The position numbers were made by a program, and so were the translations under genes. DNA of 64,000 nt from Murimonas intestini. Lineage in GTDB: Bacteria; Bacillota; Clostridia; Lachnospirales; Lachnospiraceae. Shown here one piece after another: positions 61,501 to 64,000 of the stretch. Within the stretch, counting starts at the first letter, position 1. Every line of letters starts with the position of its first letter. The notes below the pieces were generated by a model. It was not told where the DNA came from and did not search any database. It worked only from the letters and a program-made list of their open reading frames with translations. The stretch spans positions 174,386-238,385 of the forward strand of contig NZ_JANKBI010000006.1 of NCBI RefSeq assembly GCF_024622195.1, written 5' to 3'.

Positions 61501-62133
61501 TTTTACGATTTTATCCTGAATAACTGCAAAGGCCTGTCTCTTTTTCTCCCATGGTGCACCTGCAATCTCTTCAAATTTCTCTTTGAATTCCTCAAATCTA
61601 TCTTCATTGTCAAGTTGACGCTCAAATTCTGCAAGATACGGAATTGAGCCACAGTATCCCTGCATTTCATTGAATACCTTCATGAATACTTCCACGATGG
61701 CTTCTTTCCCTGAGCCAACTTTTGCAGATCCCTTGGAATCAATATTAAAGAGCATGACATCAGAAGAAATGGTTCCTGAATTGGTCATCTTGGCAATCAG
61801 CATTGGATCTTCAACTTTTTTGCCATCTGTAAAGTATTCGATCGCTCTCTTTCCTTCCACCACACTGTTTTTTAACAGGTAAGAAAGAATCTTTAAGAAG
61901 TGAGATTTACCACTTCCAAAGAAACCGGAGATCCAGACACCCATTTTGTCAGTATTGTTATGAATCCCTTTTTCGTAGTTATCGAAAAAATCACGGAAAT
62001 GCTTTAACAGTTCTTTTGTTACCACATATTCGTCCAATTCCTGATATACATTTTCTTCATCAGACTGACCGACTTTAATTACGCCCTTAATATCACGATC
62101 AATCTGTTTTTCAAACATCTCTTTAATCTGCAT
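58528..62133 (-). CDS. brxC: BREX ATPase BrxC
   Basis: A 1201-residue ATPase (DUF499/BrxC) with Walker A SGFFGSGKSHFL (residues 70-77) and a Walker B-like VIFLVDEIGQYI. Near the C-terminus is a Pro-rich linker (RPKPVQPVPLVTP) followed by a final domain ending in NELDENTIITLS. It is a core component of type 1 BREX. AAAGGAG precedes the ATG. The brxB stop upstream lies inside a copy of the CTTGTGTAAA word. Confidence 0.95.
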   Translation of the reverse strand: MQIKEMFEKQIDRDIKGVIKVGQSDEENVYQELDEYVVTKELLKHFRDFFDNYEKGIHNNTDKMGVWISGFFGSGKSHFLKILSYLLKNSVVEGKRAIEYFTDGKKVEDPMLIAKMTNSGTISSDVMLFNIDSKGSAKVGSGKEAIVEVFMKVFNEMQGYCGSIPYLAEFERQLDNEDRFEEFKEKFEEIAGAPWEKKRQAFAVIQDKIVKTIVAMDFMSEEAARNWCKNAKVSYDLSIEKFVSLVKEYCEKKGPNHHVIFLVDEIGQYIADDTQLMLNLQTIVEDLGTACRGKAWVIVTSQEDIDSITKTKGNDFSKIQGRFDTRLSLSASNVDEVIRKRILEKNEIAESALKLLYEQKESIIKNLITFTADTADKKLYTDKTDFADCYPFIPYQFNLLGQVLTAVRTHGASGKHLSDQSRSMLALFQESAIRLKDSQEGVLVPFSYFYDPLHKFIDHQHSQVITDAEDNSRLDEFDVELLKVLFMIKYVKEIKANVDNLTTLMISNIDDDRIVIRGKIEESLKKLIRETLVQKNGEIYIFLTNEEQEINNAINNESVEMGEIIGEASTVIFEEIFTDKKYRYSSRYLFPFNQKVDDRYFKGIQSNDIGVSIITPYGEDYPDSALRMLSAQEHSVIVKLPNDSTFLDEITESIKIYKFLNKNASGARGSFDSIRRAKEDERIEKKDRIRIFIEDALKHADIYVNGDKANILAKEPASRINEALGKLVAMQYNKLTYMETAPELSDIAAVFNGNDGQVSFLGTSDTTPNKLALEEVIQVIGLNNARHMKTSLKSLQDKFGAAPYGFDPKDVQWLVAMLFKMGRVSLTYNSQSLSMLSNTKDELVRYLTKREFVEKLLIDIRERATDGQIRSAKEVLKDYFGFSVSSDDDDTIMRNFKNKAQDKLDIFNEIMIEYRVNPKLPCKSLMEEAKKNLKELLSIKEPVEFFKTVDKKRDDLLDDADNTAPVFDFFKGGQKKIFEKALEQIQMFENSKTYVREQGIIDNVAQMEAIVTAKNPFGQIQKLPDMSMKFVQQYGALLEKEAEEMRPIVDDDLEKVLYTLDEKEFASVFRDKFVNAFAELKQKLDTSHEIAAVKNIRLESDTLKLRCMDEITEYEEAHRPKPVQPVPLVTPPTGGGHTEPPKPVTPPVQPKPKKRKNVSISNVAGARIYSIENEQDIDKFLAELKKKLLNELDENTIITLS

Positions 62134-62149
62134 TTTTCTTCTCCTTTGT

Positions 62150-62159
62150 TTTACACAAG
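62150..62159. repeat. Sixth copy of CTTGTGTAAA at brxB stop
   Basis: On the minus strand CTTGTGTAAA covers the last two codons and stop of brxB (L-V-stop), just before the brxC ribosome binding site. A 10-base word would be expected about once in eight windows of this size by chance, so the match to the brxL cluster may be meaningful. Confidence 0.5.
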
Positions 62160-62738
62160 CCGGAATGCCCGGTAATAATTTCTGGAATCCATCGTTCCAA
62201 ATAATTTCAGATCCTGTCCACTGTATTCTCCAGGATAAAACATCACAACCGGTACACTGTCCAGCACCTGATGTAAATTATTCAAAATATTATGGCTTGC
62301 AATGATTGGATGGCATTTTCCTACTCCTGTCAGAAAAATCACGCTGTCGGTCAGATCTTCCTGCAAGATCTTTGAAATAATAAGGTTTAGTTCGTTCGTC
62401 TCATCCAGTCCCAATGTTTCTACCAAGCTGTCGGCCATATCAAAAAAGCCATTATCCTTTTCCAGATCAAAGAAGGCTTCCAGATATCCTTCTTCCTCTA
62501 ATACCTGAATCATCGTATGAAATAGGTCAACTTCTATAATTTTAAAGTCTTTATTGCCGTTGTTGATTCGGCCTTTTAAATATGCGATATGAGTACGCAC
62601 TTCCAGTTCTGCTCTCGGATCATAATCAAACACATAATATCCAACTTCATTTCCAAGTCCCTTATTCTCACGGAAAGACTTTTCAGATATCTTATCTTCA
62701 ATCCGGTTCAGTCTTTCTTCCAAACTCAATCCAGCCAT
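62151..62738 (-). CDS. brxB: BREX protein BrxB (DUF1788)
   Basis: A 195-residue core BREX protein with the DUF1788 pattern: RLNRIEDKISEKSFRENKGLGNEVGYYVFDYDP, SVIFLTGVGKCHPIIASHNILNNL, VVMFYPGEYSGQDLKLFGT and a final YYRAFRLV. The function is unknown; it is part of the BREX complex set. GGGAG precedes the ATG by 7 bases, and the gene begins two bases after brxA ends. Confidence 0.93.
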   Translation of the reverse strand: MAGLSLEERLNRIEDKISEKSFRENKGLGNEVGYYVFDYDPRAELEVRTHIAYLKGRINNGNKDFKIIEVDLFHTMIQVLEEEGYLEAFFDLEKDNGFFDMADSLVETLGLDETNELNLIISKILQEDLTDSVIFLTGVGKCHPIIASHNILNNLHQVLDSVPVVMFYPGEYSGQDLKLFGTMDSRNYYRAFRLV

Positions 62739-62740
62739 CC

Positions 62741-63331
62741 TTAGACTCCCTTCACAGCCTTCAAGTATTCTCCAAGTCCATTTACAGTCAGTAATTCTTC
62801 TGTACGATAATCAATATGAATTGGCTTGATCGTTCTCGGCTTTGCACTGCTTTCCAGTAATCCAGCCTCAAACATCATTCTTGTGAAGCACTGTTTCAAC
62901 TTCCGTACTGCAGTATCTGTCCAGCCTGCAACTACATCACTCTGCATTACCTTATCTGCAAAAAAGACATTCAGATCCCTGTCTGTGATCTCTTTTTCAC
63001 CTAATCGAATCTTCTCGTCATATACTTCATGTAAAAATTCAAAAAATAATCTGCTGTCCATCAGAACTGCAATCAGATTCAGAATCTTTGCAGTTTCCAC
63101 ATCACAAGTGATAAATTCCTGCAATACTGCCTCCGGCAAAGCGGATACCCTTCTGTAGGTTCCATTCAACACTTCGTAGGCACGATATTCAGCTTTCACC
63201 TGATAGATATTTTCCTCCCAGGCAATCTTTCGGATATCTGTCTTGCTAAACCCTTCCAGGATATACCCTGCTGTTTTTCTGGACTCCTGCAGCCAGAATA
63301 ATTTTGATGTAAGTCCTGCACTATATTCCAT
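62741..63331 (-). CDS. brxA: BREX protein BrxA (DUF1819)
   Basis: A 196-residue core protein (DUF1819): YSAGLTSKLFWLQESRKTAGYILEGF at the start, then RKIAWEENIYQVKAEYRAYEVLNGTYRRVSALP and VVAGWTDTAVRKLKQCFTRMMFEAGLL. BrxA of other systems is a small DNA-binding helical protein. Its ATG overlaps the stop of the XRE-type gene by one base (TAATG). Confidence 0.93.
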   Translation of the reverse strand: MEYSAGLTSKLFWLQESRKTAGYILEGFSKTDIRKIAWEENIYQVKAEYRAYEVLNGTYRRVSALPEAVLQEFITCDVETAKILNLIAVLMDSRLFFEFLHEVYDEKIRLGEKEITDRDLNVFFADKVMQSDVVAGWTDTAVRKLKQCFTRMMFEAGLLESSAKPRTIKPIHIDYRTEELLTVNGLGEYLKAVKGV

Positions 63332-63552
63332 TACTGTCCACCATCCTTTGTTTCTTTTTCATAATGGACAATATCTCCGAAATCACAATCTAACTTCTCG
63401 CAGATCTTCTCCAGAACCTTCATGGAAACCAGCTTGCCATTCGTCATTTTTGCCACGGTACTGCTGCTGATTCCCACTTGGTTCATTATATCCACTTTCT
63501 TCATGTTTTTATCGATTAATAGCTTCCATAATCCATTGTATGATACTGCCAT
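63331..63552 (-). CDS. XRE-type helix-turn-helix regulator heading the BREX operon
   Basis: A 73-residue Cro/CI-type DNA-binding protein (YNGLWKLLIDKNMKKVDIMNQVGISSSTVAKMTNGKLVSMKVLEKICEKLDCDFGDIV). It is the first gene of the defence operon and overlaps brxA by one base. The ATG at 63552 was chosen because GAGGG lies 7 bases upstream. Other BREX loci use a WYL-type BrxR instead; this small protein may play the same repressing role. Confidence 0.88.
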   Translation of the reverse strand: MAVSYNGLWKLLIDKNMKKVDIMNQVGISSSTVAKMTNGKLVSMKVLEKICEKLDCDFGDIVHYEKETKDGGQ

Positions 63553-63644
63553 ATGTATTCCCTCTTCGTTATACAAAACTTATGGTTTTCCTGTATTTTG
63601 AAAGTATGTTATTCATTTTCGTTCTTATACTCTCAATCCATATT

Positions 63645-63673
63645 ATTGTATCATACTGTATGTTTTTCTTCAA
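63645..63673 (-). promoter_or_regulatory. Candidate BREX operon promoter with palindrome
   Basis: On the minus strand TTGAAG (63668-63673) and TACAAT (63645-63650) are 17 bp apart. CATACTGTATG (63652-63662), an 11-bp perfect palindrome, fills the spacer and is a candidate operator for the XRE-type protein. A leader of about 85 bases reaches the ATG. Confidence 0.6.
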
Positions 63674-64000
63674 TGATAAATGCAAATGGAAACTTCGACT
63701 TTACGAACGATTCATTTGAAAAATCTAACGGTGTTACATGAGATCTTCTCCTATTCTTCCAAATACATTTTTAATGCATTGTAGCAGTTCAGTGTCCAAT
63801 GTCATTTAGTTAACCAGCAATCAAACAATCAAAGTGATATAGGTGCTGATTTTATGGTTTTATATCAGGCTTTTTTACAAGGAGGAACGTGCTGCCAGAC
63901 AAAACTATGTTTTTTGAACATCATAAATAAGTGTCTTCGACACTTCAGCTCCCCTGCCCCTCAATCTTGAGGGGTGGGCTTGCTTTTTTCTTCTATCTGA
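63674..64000. other. Gene-free right edge with hairpins
   Basis: No gene with a ribosome binding site is seen. It holds CTGAT...ATCAG followed by GCTTTTTT (about 63846-63875), a 7-bp hairpin AAGTGTC-TTC-GACACTT (63929-63945) and a perfect hairpin CCCCTCAA-TC-TTGAGGGG (63957-63974) followed by TGGGCTTGCTTTTTTC. These look like terminators of a plus-strand transcript or the border of the defence island. Confidence 0.5.

Noticed and set aside
63841..64000. Structured right edge considered as a riboswitch or tRNA
   Set aside because: The hairpins are simple terminator-like stems; no cloverleaf or known riboswitch core could be drawn.

Overview
The window looks like a chromosomal segment of a gut-type Clostridia, most likely Lachnospiraceae. 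The signs are strong AGGAGG-type ribosome binding sites, YesM/YesN-type two-component pairs next to ABC substrate-binding proteins, a MalT-like LuxR regulator, GH172 enzymes, and a moderate-GC backbone with a visibly more AT-rich right end. No rRNA, tRNA, CRISPR array or intact insertion sequence was recognised. The species cannot be named from the sequence alone.

Layout. 0-5 kb: a sugar-type ABC lipoprotein (minus) divergent from a YesM-like kinase and AraC-type response regulator (plus); a 15-bp box occurs three times around them. 5-9 kb: an exported MsrA-MsrB fusion, then a MocR/GntR regulator and a related class I aminotransferase. 9-15.5 kb (minus): an AcnX-type dehydratase in two subunits, a BaiCD/2-enoate-reductase-like flavoprotein and a MalT-like regulator; the pathway is not known. 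15.5-19.1 kb: a structured repeat element and a large surface protein with LRR and Ig-like repeats. 19.1-24.6 kb (minus): a membrane phosphoesterase and a signalling operon of kinase, winged-helix response regulator, receiver-only protein with Glu at the phosphorylation site, and diguanylate cyclase. 24.8-38.8 kb (minus): a glycan-utilisation locus with two GH172 enzymes, an Opp-type ABC transporter, a YesM/YesN pair, and a membrane-anchored double-thioredoxin-fold protein at its head. Two promoters in it share the same boxes at the same spacing. 39-41.3 kb: an arsenic operon (arsR, permease, redox protein, arsC) with a clear operator and promoter, flanked by almost identical hairpins. 41.5-46.1 kb: small stress/acetyltransferase/DUF genes, and a MerR regulator divergent from a damaged MATE pump and a GNAT enzyme behind a textbook 19-bp-spacer MerR promoter.

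46.1-64 kb holds a complete type 1 BREX phage-defence operon on the minus strand: xre-like regulator, brxA, brxB, brxC, pglX, a RecF/OLD-like ATPase, a small ORF, pglZ, an AlbA_2/HATPase protein and brxL. The two accessory units (ATPase plus small ORF; AlbA_2 protein) are not core BREX genes. Five copies of a 10-bp word cluster before brxL and a sixth lies at the brxB-brxC junction. A frameshifted fragment sits at the island's distal edge. This accessory island and its repeat word are the most novel-looking part of the window, followed by the GH172/thioredoxin/YesMN locus and the AcnX-flavoprotein cluster.
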